Shown: positions 38,491-51,900 of the stretch, piece after piece | How positions within the stretch are numbered: position 1 is the first letter of the stretch | Layout of the letters: each line of letters starts with the position of its first letter | Origin: Adineta steineri | Taxonomy: Eukaryota > Rotifera > Eurotatoria > Adinetida > Adinetidae | DNA length: 64,000 nt | Assembly: GCA_905250115.1 (NCBI GenBank) | Contig: CAJNOI010000263.1 | Location: forward strand, 33,858 to 97,857 | Direction: 5' to 3' | Translations under genes and position numbers: made by a program | The notes under the pieces: model-generated | What the model was told of the DNA's origin: nothing | What the model saw: only the letters and a program-made list of their open reading frames with translations | The model's database searches: none

Positions 38491-39009
38491 TTAGTTTTGT
38501 TTAACAAATAATGTCCATCCGCTATTTGTCACGGTTTTCGTGCCATTGAAGAGCTCAGCAGCTGGCGCACGATCTTTAAGATCATAAGAAGTATGATATG
38601 CTGTGTCAGTTGTCACACCATAACCACCACAGTCACGTTCAGCATTACAATAAGCAATAGCTTCAGGTAATGGAAGAATACAAACTCCACTTTTTTGAAG
38701 ACTATGTTTAATATGAGTACAATCAAAACGATTTGCACCAATGGTGTTTTTTGTAACTACGTAATCAACAATTAGTGACTGAGGAACAGTACGTTTTCTT
38801 AAAATAAAATAAAATAAAATATTCTCATTTCATAGAAATATTTGTATATCTACTTACTCTTCCAATTCTTCTTCACTTACTTGATCAAGACCAAGTAATG
38901 CTCGAAGATCCATTTTATTATTTCTATATTGTCTTCCATCAACACCATTTGTTTTCAAAGTTGCAATAACAACAACTAAACATACTAAGACTGCAACAAT
39001 CTTTGTCAT
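38491..39009 (-). CDS. Small secreted Cys-containing protein, 152 aa, two exons
   Basis: Exons are 39009-38858 and 38797-38491, joined across a 60-base GT-AG intron (GTAAGT donor) in consistent phase. Residues 1-25 are a signal peptide, MTKIVAVLVCLVVVIATLKT. The propeptide-like acidic stretch VSEEELEE leads to Lys-Arg at the junction, a possible dibasic processing site. The mature part has four Cys (FDCTH, GVCILP, AYCNAE, RDCGGY) and ends with SGWTLFVKQN. The spacing AYC-x4-DCGGYGV and the closing W-x-LF-K are reminiscent of PAN/apple-like domains, but the domain would be very small. No membrane anchor. I do not recognise the exact family. Each exon is short, so simple ORF listing would miss it. 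Confidence 0.7.
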
Positions 39010-42000
39010 TGTTAATGATTAACGGTAATAAATGGAAGAAAAATAAGAAATGAAATAATAGTATAAATATACACCAAATATGCCTTGCTTAAATAGTACT
39101 GTGTTAGACCACCTCTTCATGTTGTGAGTATGATTGTATGACTTGATGAAGCGTAACGCTAGGCCACTTATACATGTTGTGGATATGAATCGATGAAGCA
39201 TAGTATCCAATATTTATCAAAATAGACGATTCTCTTGTATGTCGCACTTTAATATTGTACAATATTATATGATTACCTTGGACGAAAAACAAAATATTAT
39301 ATTAACTATTATTTTGAAGATCGGTTGATTTTGTTGACTTCAACATATATCAACATTAATACGATACAGCATATAGAAAATAACAACCTACGAAAAATAG
39401 AAAAATCATTCTTCAAAGAATAATCTTTATTATAAATTGTAACTGAATCAGTTTCCTTTTTATACGTTGTTTTTATCTTTTCAAATTGTTCAACAAATAA
39501 TAATAATAATGGACAGAAATATAAGTGAATACATATATTTAGAAAAAGAAAAAAAAATGATAATAATTTGAATAGTATCGTTACTAAATAGTTCTGTTCG
39601 ATAAGATTAGTAACACGACTGTATAGTGTTTTTTAACCTTCACAAATTATAAATCTACACTAATTTGAAAATACTCTTTAAAGTAAAATATTCAGTATTG
39701 ATCAAATATTCCACTTATTATTTTTGTGAATCCTAAAGAACTTGAACCTATTAATATATAGAAACAAAATATTTTTTTGATTACTTTTAGAAAGAGAGCA
39801 GAAAGAGTTACTTTTTCTTCTTATAATGTCTTCACATAGTTTTTTCTGCATACGATTGAAAAGTCAATGACTAAATAACTATGTATTATACTTATTCATA
39901 AGTTTGTTTTTATCTGTTCTCTTTTTTTCTTTTCGATCAAAGCAATGAAGACGAGAGAGATAGTTTTGAATGAATGAACAGTCATAGACAACTGCATACA
40001 TTATCAAATCGATCATTGTCTATGTGTTTTGTCAATTGATGATTTTTTATAACTGAAACATTCAACTTTTCCACAGTGAACTATATTAAAATGGATCACA
40101 AAGAGTATTTGAATTTTTTGTCTTAATTTGTTTATTTGAAAAAAGTATTATATATGACAATCGAAGTATTTTTGAATAGTTGTTTTCTAAAAGAATCAAC
40201 CATCAATATTTGAAATTTTTACAGAGAAGTTTAAAATGAAATTTAGTTAGATATATTTTTCTTTTGTTTCACATGTCTTTCATTATGAGTTTATAACGAA
40301 AATAAATCATGAACACTTATGAAAGAGATAAACAAATCCTTTGAGAATATATCTTTGTAGATATTTTGTGACATTTCTTATGCATTATTAGTTAATCGAC
40401 ATAAAAATCATGTATCATATTCATAAATCTTTACTGTAAATTCATAGTTTAGAATTGTTTATTTCATCATCTACACTTTTATTTATTATTTTGTGATTAT
40501 ATGATCATACATTCATATTCTTTTACATATCTCTATAACTATTTCAAATGCTTTTGATTATAAAAATAATACTTAAATTCACAGTAATATATCAAACAAT
40601 ATTTCAGTCAATAAATGGAAACTGTTCTTAGTCCTAAAGCTCCTTACTGATATGCTATTGACTATTTTTAACGAATTTATTATCAATGTCAGTGAAACTA
40701 TTTGAAAATGAATTAATGTGATAAAGTATTTAGTATAAAAAATCATGTAGTTCGAATTACTTTTGTTGTTTTAATGTTAATAATTAGTTTCTTCTATAGG
40801 ACAAAATACATATTTAATTTTTTCATATGAATGACATACTATACGAACAGATCAACAAAAGTATTTTCTTCTCTCATGTGTACTAGCTCTAGCCTTTGAT
40901 TGTACTAAACTGAATTAAAGTTTTGGAATCTATTTATCATCAATAGTAAGAAAACATACATTTTCTTGAATTTCAATATTAATAAATTTTATAAGGAAAT
41001 ATTGTGACATAGAGAAATGAAATTTTAATAAAACAAAAATTGTGAGAAGAATAATTCACTTAAAATGAAGCTGAAAATATAGATCAATATTCTGTATAAA
41101 AAATAGAACTAAATACAAACGAATTTATCATAGATTAAATGTTAACTTTACAAAAAGATTATTATGAAATCTATTAAATTTTGTTGAATTAAAAATTCAA
41201 GTATTATCCTCTAGCTTCATAATTGAATCTTCTAGATCGAAATGACGATCGTTATTATCATATTAATGATTTTCAGATAAATATTTACTAGAATAATCAT
41301 ATTTGGAAGAGATTTATCTATCTTTCATAAATTATATGTTCACTATTCATCTAGTTGAAATAGTCTTTCATGCATTATATACAGATATATATAATCTATT
41401 TTAGTGTCGAATATTTTACAAGAAAGTAGAAAAGTAAAATATAAATGTCTTCATTTCGTATTTATTAAGTTTTTTTTGAAAAGTATCACTATACAATAGT
41501 CATGAAACGAACTTATTTATAAATGAATACAAAAAAATAAACTTATCTTATATTTCATCAGTATTGTATTCGTTATAACTGACAAAATAGACAACTAAAA
41601 TAATACAAAAACAAATCCAAATAGAACAATTAACCATTTTATTTTGATATTTTTATTTTGTAATTGATAGAATATGAAGAAGAACAGATGAATAATACAA
41701 GATTAGTAAAATAATCGGCTAAATATCAAATTTAAAGACAAGACAAATATTAGTTTAGAGTAGTTTTGTGAGAAGCAAACAATATTTCGTTTGAAATCGT
41801 AGAAGATTAAAATACTGTCATGATCTGTTCGTTCATGCTCTTAAAAAGAAGTAAAAAGCAAGAAAATAGTGAACTTTTACGATTTAATACATCCTTTAAT
41901 TCATTTTTCGCATGTGTTTTATAAATTATATGATTTAAAATTAAATAATCAATAATCGTCTTCATTTTCATCACCAATGACAAGCTTATCCATAGATAAA

Positions 42001-42526
42001 CGACTAAATATTAGTCTAAGCTAGATTTCGCCAATATCATGGGGAGCTTTTAAAATGGAGATGCAAATAAAAAAACTAACATATTTTTTCTATTAGATAG
42101 AAACAACTGAATAATTCATGTCCTATGATTCTAAAATCGATTTATTATCTTGACAATTGTGTAAATTGTATTTTAAATATCATTTCAACAATATAACCAA
42201 TCAATGTGGAATATTTCTCAGCACATAGTCAAACAATTATCGTAAGAAAATGTAGAAATCTATATAAAATGAATATATATTTTTCTTTTTCTTAAATATA
42301 TTTTTTGTGTATCTGTTTCATACACTCATAATCAATATAATCTATCACAAAAAGAAAGAAAAGTATCATCCACGAGGACAAACACGTACAACATACATAT
42401 GAAAGAGCAAAAAGAAAAAAAAACAACACCGGTCTATATAACAATCTATATCTAACATTTGACCTTCATTTAAGATAACTTGAAAAAACTAAATTTTAAT
42501 AATATTGTTGTGGCTTGAAATTATTA

Positions 42527-42640
42527 ATCTGGGCTGCGATTCGACCTTTTTTTCCTCTAAATCCTATATTTTTGAAGAATCCTTTAATTTGTCCTATATT
42601 TCGATTACTTTTCCTATTTTACTTATATTTTATCGAAAAA
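42527..42640. mobile_element. Possible terminal remnant of a hAT-like element
   Basis: TCTGGGCTGCGATTCGACC followed by repeated TCCTAT/TCCTTT motifs and TTTTTGAAGAATCC resembles the reverse complement of the right end of the element at 35010-36511 (CTCGCAGC, TCCTGTTTT, TTTTTTGAAAAACGTCC). Only one end is seen. Confidence 0.3.
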
Positions 42641-43036
42641 CAGAAATCTAACTGATTTTACAAAAATATGAGAAAATAAAAGATTATTCAATGAGTATTA
42701 GTCGGATTCCACACCGACAAGCTACTGAGTACTGATAAAATCAGCCTTATACATTGAAAAAAACAGATTGAATATATATATATATGCACATGTATAGACG
42801 TTTTCAATTAATGCACGTCAGATCACGATATCTATTGTACGTAATATTATTTGTATTTTCACATCTTCCACGAATTTACTAAGAAATTATTTAATTTAAC
42901 CTTCTAAAGATCTAATAGTCAAAAGAATAAAACTAATGTATACAAAATAATCATGTGTTCTGCGCACCTTTTTTCGCAGTTTCACGTATGTACAAATGTG
43001 CGCATTTTTGTGATAAGTTTTTGCAGATAGATGCGG

Positions 43037-43357
43037 CATGTATAAAGGGGGTGATCAAAAAATGATCACTTTTTATTCACGCTAGAAATGTCATAATACG
43101 AAAGTCTCTGCTACCTAGTTCACAAATCCGGTATCCATTCGTCTAAGTCTGATCCTTTTTATCCGGTGTTTCCCGTAGGGCGATACTTGGATCTCAGTCC
43201 TAGACTCAGGTACTTCCCCATAGAAATCGCTGAAAGAAAAGGATCAGATCTAGAGAAGCGGATGTCAGATTCGTGATCCAGGTGACAAGGACTTTCCTAT
43301 TATGACATTTCTAACGTGAGTAAAAACTCATGATTTTCGATCATCCTCTCTAACCCT
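43037..43357. mobile_element. Foldback / palindromic MITE, about 320 bases
   Basis: The left half contains CGCTAGAAATGTCATAATAC, the right half its near-exact inverse (ATTATGACATTTCTAACG). The pairing continues inward (CTGATCCTTTTT against AAAAGGATCAGAT) and outward (AAAGGG against CCCTTT). The whole unit can fold into one imperfect hairpin centred near 43195. No coding capacity. Confidence 0.7.
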
Positions 43358-43686
43358 TTGATTACGGGTCATATATACATATATATATATATATGTACTG
43401 ACTATACTACATTTTGATACACTTCTAAAAGTGCTTAACCCTTTCAGGACCGTGGCGCATTTGTTGTACCACCTATCTGGAGGGAGAGCCAGCCCTTTCA
43501 GAAATAATTTTTTTTCTGAGATCGCCATCAAAAGGATAGTTTAAGAATGACACACCGGTGTGCAAAAGATAAAAGCAAAATTGGTCCTGAAAGGGTTAAA
43601 TATAACAAGAAAGTTTATTTCAGCATTTTGTATGATAGAAAAAAACCATTTTATTCTAAATAAAAACTCCTTAATCAAAGGGTTAA
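43351..43686. mobile_element. Outer TTAA-type MITE containing a second MITE
   Basis: TAACCCTTTGATTA at 43351-43364 is repeated inverted as TAATCAAAGGGTTA at 43672-43685, with TTAA at the right edge. The CCCTTT start next to a TAA/TTAA target resembles piggyBac-type ends. A second element lies inside it. Confidence 0.5.
43439..43595. mobile_element. piggyBac-like MITE, 157 bases, TTAA target
   Basis: Both ends are flanked by TTAA (43435-43438 and 43596-43599). The terminal inverted repeats are perfect over 13 bases: CCCTTTCAGGACC at the left, GGTCCTGAAAGGG at the right. Length and TTAA duplication fit a piggyBac-family miniature element. No ORF. Confidence 0.75.
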
Positions 43687-44905
43687 ATAAGCATTTATTT
43701 ATTTATCAAATTTAATTATGAGAAAAGTATTTGTTTGCTTTTTCGCTATTTATTTTTGAAAGTTTACGATTTCCTTCTTTTTTTGTTATTCACTGAAATG
43801 TGAACAAATCATATCATAATCGAAATTTCAAACGCCATTTGATCTAAATGATTATTTTGATAGCACAAAATTACACAACTGTAAGTAAAGTGTGATCGTT
43901 TATTCTAATTCTATCAAAGGAAAAATATGGAGTAATGAAACTAACAAAAGTATATGTTTTCACAAAAATAATACATACCTATATTTTTGTCATCTTTTTA
44001 TGGAAAATCCTATTTTTAGACAAAAACAATCCTCTAAGGATTCTTATTTTTTTGAAAATTCGCAATCGGAGGCCAGTTTATACTATATCAATTAACATAT
44101 CCTTCTTAATGATTTCAAATAAACCTGCTCTTTGAGACTCGCAACTCTGTCTCTTTTTTTTTCAGTTCTTTGGGATTGAAAGACGTATGAAAAATTACGA
44201 AAATTAGAATATCAATGTTCTTCATTTCTTTTTCAGAGAAAAATAAATAGTTTTATAAGATACAAAGATAAATATTGTGATTAACAGGAAATCATTCTTA
44301 GGAAGCAACTGTAGATGATACTCTTATATACTTCACTCTTCATTTATAAATCTACCCTTTACAAGTATAACTATTATCGTCGGGAATAAAATACGATTGA
44401 TTATCAATTAGAATGAAGAAAAACAACAACATGTGGTATTATACATCATATATTTCAACAACGTTTGGTATTGATGTTTTATCAAAACATATCGAGAGAA
44501 AAAATGGATATTACCAGTTCTAAATACATCAAATAAATATATATATATATCCAGCACTTATATATCAAACCAATTCTGTCATTATAAAACAAAACTCAAA
44601 CAATCGTATATTCTCTTTTTTGATGATAATTTCTTGCTCGTTGTTTATACATACTGCATCAACAACCATTTTATTATAAGGATGAAAAAAAAATATCCCA
44701 ACATCATATGAAGGTTTTTCTTCTTAGTCACACTTGAATAACAAAGAACGCAAGAAAAGAGAAATGGTCGATGTATTTACGTATTATCGATAAATATTAT
44801 TACAATCGCGAAAAAAAATATTTTTCGATAACCTTGAGAATCTCTCAATATAGTTATTGATATCTTAAATCAAAAGAAAATTTTTATTTTCGAATTTTAT
44901 CATAC

Positions 44906-45005
44906 NNNNNNNNNNNNNNNNNNNNNNNNNNNNNNNNNNNNNNNNNNNNNNNNNNNNNNNNNNNNNNNNNNNNNNNNNNNNNNNNNNNNNNNNNNNNNNN
45001 NNNNN
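44906..45005. other. 100-base assembly gap
   Basis: Run of exactly 100 N, removing the 5' part of the gene that continues at 45071. Confidence 0.95.
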
Positions 45006-45070
45006 CATTCATCCACTTCTATGTGGTTTAATTAGAAATCATTGTCTGAATTGTTTGAGTTTCCATTTAG

Positions 45071-45997
45071 TTCGAAATTCTGGCTGCCCTTTGTTCATTC
45101 TCTGATGATACAATTTCTCAGAGCATAAATGAATTTGGTACTAATCAGTTTATCACTGTTCAACTCCTTCCAGAAGATCAAGTTCAAGCTCAAGTAAACG
45201 CAGCTATTGAACTTATTCGGGAGAACTTGCATATTCAAGTCACCTCAATCATACAGTTTCTACAAGTCACAACACAACAAAACGGTTTAATTACTGCTCT
45301 CAATACAGTATATAACATACTTATGTTTGCGACCTCCTACGGATATGAGGCATCTGGTCAGGATCTTCAAATGTACGGTGGCAGTGAAACCTGTGCGACA
45401 GATAGTAGTACGCTTCCAGCTGGTTTTTATCCAATTTCCTATCTATACTATTGGGATGATAATTATTATTCTTATCTTTACTACCTTACTATTCCTGGTT
45501 ATCTTTTTTATGTATTAACTGCTTCCGCAAATGTCAGTGGATTCTTCGTAGGATGTTATCCACTCAACACTCTCCTTGAAAGTACACTCGATTGTCTGTA
45601 CAGTGACAGTTGTCTTGAAGTGTTTCCCAACTATTTTCCAGCTCTCAATCAAGTATGTGTGACAGTCTTATTTAGCTTGCAATTGTTTTTTCTGTTTAGG
45701 TGAATTTTAGTTCTTTATTACCTTCAAATGGAACAAACATTTCTGTCAATGATCGTTTATCAAATCTCTTTGTAGATGAATGGTTAACAAAGATGAATTA
45801 TTCAACATATTTTACTGAGTGTGCTCCCTTAGTCTGCACATATACGAAAATAGAGTGGACCAGTTTTTCATACACAATTGGTCTTTTACTTAGTTTATAC
45901 GGCAGTCTTATCATCGTGTTGCGTTTCATATCAACTTCAGTAGTTAATATCGCATCAAAAATAGGATTTCGTTTAACAAACATTCACATTAATTTCG
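45071..45997 (+). CDS. Unit A of the multi-unit gene (N-terminus lost in gap)
   Basis: Exons 45071-45652 and 45700-45997, in phase 0. It begins inside the ectodomain (FEILAALCSFSDDTISQSIN), carries GCYPLNTLLESTLDCLYSDS, then VDEWLTKMNYSTYF, CAPLVCTYT and the helix IGLLLSLYGSLIIVL. It ends with a GTAAAG donor leaving one base, which joins unit B. Confidence 0.7.
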
Positions 45998-48900
45998 GTA
46001 AAGTTTGATCGAATGAAAAACAATTTCTATTCAAAATATAATTTGTATTTAAATTTTGTAGAATATTTTATGATACGTGTGCGTAAATTCGGTGTATGGA
46101 TAAAACAATTGAATCTGTTCAAATCAATCAATGAACGAACAGAAAACGATCTCAAAAAACAGAAAATAACGACACACACGTATTTGATCTTGCTTGCTGG
46201 TATGAATGTTTTTACTGGAAAAATCTTTGTTGTATTTTACATCAGAAATAAGTGTACCAAGATATTATTCGAATAACTACAAAATTCTGAGATCAATAAC
46301 ATTTAATGCCTCTTATTTACAAGCTAAATAGAAAATAAGTTAAATGGAACATAATTAAAAAACAGATAGTCTATACAGAATTTTCCATTTATTATTTTTC
46401 AAATTTGTCTTTTATAGCCCCTTTGATCGAACTGTTTTTATTATTGTAAGATAGCACTTACAATTCTTTATGAAATCATGTATAACTGGAATTCCAAAAC
46501 TGTTTCAGGCATATTTTTAAAAATATTAAAAAATAAAGACATATAAAAAGTTGTAAAAAACTATTAATTGAGTATAACGAACGGCCATGTTTTATAATAT
46601 TATGAGTATACATCTCAAATAGAAAATCTCGCTTTATTTATTTAAACTCTCCCTCCCCTCCCCCTCCCCCTCCCCAGAAACGATTTTCCACATAAGATGA
46701 TTTTTTTGAGCTCAAAACTTTTAGGTATGAGTGATCTTTGTGAGATACACTCGTAGTAAAAATTTCAACTCGATATGTCGTACTTTATCGGACTTTAGGC
46801 TGACTCTGAATTCGTTTTTGCTCTTTGAGAGAATCGATATTACTTCGTCGCAAAACACAGTATAGAGCCTGAGGTAGTTTCAAAATCAAAGGCAATGTCA
46901 GCATCTAACTTTTGTATGAACAGAATTTTAAAATTCCGTATTATTCATTTTTTATGAAAGGAATTAAATATAAAAAATCCCTATAGACAAAAACTTACTC
47001 TCATCAAGACCTTCCAAACAATAACAATATTGGATATATCTTGAGTTAGTTGAAAGTTATTTCAATTTTTCTAATTGGAAAGCATGTTTTGAAAAAAAAC
47101 GTTAAAGAAGTTTTAGAAATAAACATTTTTATTCAAAATCAGAGAAAATATATCAAACTATCAATTTAGATAGTTGAGCAATAATGTAATAGTGCTTTCT
47201 TAAGCATTGATGTCAATGGCTATGCAGCTTGCCATAAACTAAAAAGTCAAAAAAGCACTGAAAATCTTTCGAAAACATAGTAATAAAACTCAAGTTTTCT
47301 CCAGTTAGTCTATCAAATTTCGGCGTTTATATAAAAACCATATATATTCTAAAAGAGGAGATTTTGCTGCATCATTCTACAATAAAAACTCAACTTCAAT
47401 ATTTGTTCGAAAATTTTGATTTTCTAAGAGAAGAGAGAAGACTTAATTGAACATAATAATAATATTTCTTACTTATTGTTCGTTATCTGGTTGAGTTAAT
47501 TGCTAGAAAATCTCTTAATAAACTAATTAAGAAAGCTAGTTTCAAGATACAATTGTTATAGTTATTTTGATTTTACTTGGAGTAATCATTCAATAAATAT
47601 TTTATCATCGCGTATTCTCTTAATTGAATATATGAGCAATGGTATATTTAGAATAATCTCTTTACAAAAACAAAATATTCAATAATGAAAGCAAGTTTTT
47701 CAATTTCACATATGCCCAATATGTCGAGAACACCGCTTTCTTTTTAGCTGTAAGTCATCATCTAATACAAAAATCGTTAAAACCGGTAGTTTACCGTGGT
47801 AAATGACAGTAATAAGAGGTAGTAACCGCATTGGTAAAATCGCGGTAAACCACCAGTTTTCATCACATGAGACTTGTATGATTTCAGTCTTTCTCACTTT
47901 CTTGCAGTCTTAATCTGTTAATGAATTTCTTTTTGATAGAAATTAATCCAATTTCATTTGTGTTAATATATTTATTTTTATATATTCTTCAATAGGCTTG
48001 TGTTTCTAATATTGCTTCTATTCAATTCACTTGAGACTCAAACTATCACATCAAGTGCATCAAATCCATCGTTCACTACCTACAATCAATTGCAAACATT
48101 GTATCCAAATACTCTTAAATGTCTTTGTTCGAACATAGTAATACCATATTATGCATTTGTTTCAATCAATCCAACCTTTCATCAAGTGTGCACAAGCGAC
48201 TTTATCAAAAATGATGTGATTGACCTATTTCAGCCTTTCTATCAGTACTTACCTAATTCAGATTGGCGTCACCAAGCGTTCTACGAATTGAGTTTATTAA
48301 GACGACTCTGTCAACTGGCTAATACCACGACTGATGATGCTATCCAGCGATTTACTATGAGATCTTTTATCACTTCAAATTTACTCACTGAAAACAATTT
48401 CAATGCTTCACTAGATTCAATTTATAATCAATTCATTCAGTCAACAGTCGTCGATTATCGCAATCTCATTGATCTTGTACAAATTGTCACTGAAGTTGAT
48501 CAATTTTACACGCTATCATCAAGTGCTCAAATAGTGGTAGGACCCTTGATCAATGAAATGAATGGTCAGCAATCAGTTCAGGTATGTTTTAGTTGAAACG
48601 AAAAATACTTTGCTCGAACTCTTTGGATGAAACTGAAAAAACGAAATTTCCTCCATCTTAAAATGGGAAATTCTTGAATATATGAGTGAAAGTTCAGTGT
48701 TTTCCCTATATTTTGTTGATAACAACGAAACAAATAAATGATGAACATAGAAAACTAGAGTTACTAGTGTAGAAAAATGATACAAAAAAGTAAAAGAACG
48801 ACTGGTTGATTATGACGCACGACTTCAATAGAAACAAGTAAAAGAAGATTCTGAAAATAAAAATAAGTGAACATTGCTGAATAATAATTATATATCATAC

Positions 48901-51900
48901 ACATATATACGAGGTATAGGAAAGAGTGATGATAATGATAATGTGATAAAAAAAGACAGATTAAGAAAATGATAGGTTGTGGTAGATTAATGATGCAATA
49001 GAAATTTGATAACATGAACTGTGATAGTAGATGAGTATAAAAAAAGTCTTATGAAATCTTTTCGTGTGGCATAATTTGTCAAAAATATTGTTACACGAAT
49101 ATTCCAAAATTTGTACTGATTCAATCCTATATTAAGTGTTTTTCATATTCTCTGATGAATTCCTTTACTTTGATTATCTTCTAGTGATTTCGTTCCGTTT
49201 CCGAACTATTATATATATATACATCTGCCGCTGAGCAAAATGTGATAAGATAACGATTTTCTCTGACTAATAACTGTTTAGTGATCAACTTTCTCCACGA
49301 GGTTAAAAACTTGCTCTTCTATTTTTCTCAAATAAAAATAATTCTGTCGTAAAAGGGTTAATTTTGCTAAGTAGTACCACATTTTTTAGATTTCTTTTAG
49401 GAAAAACATTTTAGAAAAAGATATGTTATAAGATTCCTATCATTTCTGACTTGAAAAACAGCATTTTTAACCCTACTACGACCAACCTCTTTTTTGCAGT
49501 TTGTGAATTCGTGAATGTATTCTAAAAGGCAATTTCTATATGATCACCTACTACATCTGAAAATCATTCATCTAATCTGAAAATTGCTGTTCATTCCTTT
49601 CCCAAAGTTCCGTTCATCGTAGCCACTGTTTATTTTCTTAGATAAAAGCAAAAATACACTCTACACTCACTCACACTCAGAATCACACAGACAATCTCAT
49701 CTCGCATATACTAGTGAAAATTTCGAGATATTAAAAAGTTTCATTGTACTGATTAGTTTACTACCATTGGGGTCAAAAATGATCTCGACTGGTAGTACTA
49801 GGGTTGAGATTTATAAACGACGCAATACAGATCTTTCTTTTACTTTCAGCTTGCATTTCGTTTTCATGGTTTATCATTTGCCAATGTAACATATCTGTTG
49901 GGACTCTCCGACAATGTGGCATACTCCCAATGTGTTTGTGCTACTAATATCAGTTGTATACAATCGCTGCTATTATATGAAACTCATTGGAGTGCTAGCA
50001 ATAGTTATGGATTCCCAGCCTACATAGTACCAGGTTTTGTTGATGGTTGTTACATATTCAACTCTCTTCTTTCTTCAACATTCGAATGTTTATATTCGGA
50101 CTCGGATTGCTTGTCAATGTTGCTCTATTACACAAGTTATATTTCAGACTTGTACGTGAGTAAAACTGAATCGAAATGAGAGTAGTTTCTATCGGATTTA
50201 TCTCAGAATATGTTGATGCTCATTATAAATACTGACGTTTTTTATTGAGTCTTAATATTGATTCAGGTACACTTCAAACAACTTTCCAAAAAACTCCGAC
50301 ACATAAAATTTTTTTACCGAATTTGGAATTCTTTGTCGTATATCTATATGAAAGTCGTCTCACGTGGAAGGTTCACCGACTTGAAAATCGCTTTTGAGCT
50401 GGTATTTTGTACATAAGTAGATACTAGTGTGCCTAGTAAAAGTCCAAAAGGATAGTGGCTAATAGCGCTTTCTCTTCGAGTTATAGTTAATTTACTGAAA
50501 TTTTAGCCTATATCTTGATATAAGGATGAAAGTCGAGTGATCGCAGTTTGGCCTGAATTCTTGTCCATGAATAGCATCAAATGTAGGTAGCATCTTCTGA
50601 AAATTTCAGTTTAATCGGACATTTCCTTCATGAGATAATAAGTTTTTAGAGAGTGTGGGTGTGGGTGTAGGTAAGAGAATTCTTTTCAAGTCACACCCAC
50701 ACCCACATCCTAATTATTTTCGAATCGTTTATGAGATCTTAAAGCAGATAATAGAAATGCAGAAATGCTAGTAGGTACAATATGTTGAGATCAATTGAAA
50801 ACTAAAGGATAAGGTTTGGAAGAGATTCCTAAATAAATCTCACAAAAAAATATTTCAATTTTGATCCAACTTTACCTAAATATCTTCGTTTTCTTATATT
50901 AGCACATCGGTGATGGCTAGTGTTCCTCCTCTAACTTATGATCAAGCATCGAGCCATTTTCCACCAAATACTACATTATCAATGATATTTGAAGATCTAA
51001 TGGTCCATCAGTGGAATTTTGTACATTCATACGAGCTATATTGGGAAGCATGTGCACCAACCTCTTGTAGTTATACTGTTACAGCACATAAAAATAATTT
51101 CGCTGGGATATTACTTATAATGATATCTATGATTGGTGGTCTTTCGGCTGCACTAACAATAATTACACCTTTACTTATCAACTTTTTTCATGGTTTATTT
51201 ACACGAAAGCCTAAAAGACAACAACAACAACAACAACAAGGTAATTATTAATGAAATGTTTTTAGAGAAATGTTATAATCTTATTTTGTATAAGACGAAA
51301 GTAAATTATAAGAGTGAAATAAAAATTAGAAGGGTGTGGGTATGGATGTGAGTGTAGGTGTATGCTGATGTTGATAAAGAAAAAATCCCACACCCTTACC
51401 CTAAATATTTTCTAAAATAATAGTCCCACAATGATAATTTTGATACACAACATATATCAACAGTAGAATCGATGTAAATCGTTTCCGTTTTATTAATTTG
51501 ACATCTTGTTTTAATATGGTTTGAGAAAGTGTAGAACTGCTTCCAACTTTCTCAATCTTAGATGTCATAACAATTAAAACTATTTGATCTTAAAAATAAC
51601 AATAATACTAATTTTTCTGTAAATAGTTCGTCCGAAACTGTTCGATCGAATAAAAGGAATATTACCAAAAATACGTACACTTATATACACTAAATTAATC
51701 GATCTGAATATGTTTTCTTTATGGACTTTTGGAAGTGATACCAATCGAATGATAGCAAAACGTCTTGGTCAAATGGCAACACGTCTTTACCTTCTTCTGC
51801 TCATTATTAGTTTCACTATCATTGCTTTGTATACTATCATTCAACCTCAACTTCTAACGAAGTCATTTGACAATCCATCTTTCAATCTTTATAATAATCT

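Larger units (their letters stand above)
39010..44905. other. Gene-free stretch with a cluster of small mobile elements
   Basis: About 5.9 kb. 39.0-42.5 kb is featureless AT-rich sequence. At 42.5-43.7 kb are a hAT-like terminal remnant, a long foldback and nested TTAA-flanked elements. The short ORFs at 43892-44135 are not convincing. The 5' end of the next gene should lie in or before the N run at 44906-45005, but I could not find it upstream. Confidence 0.45.
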
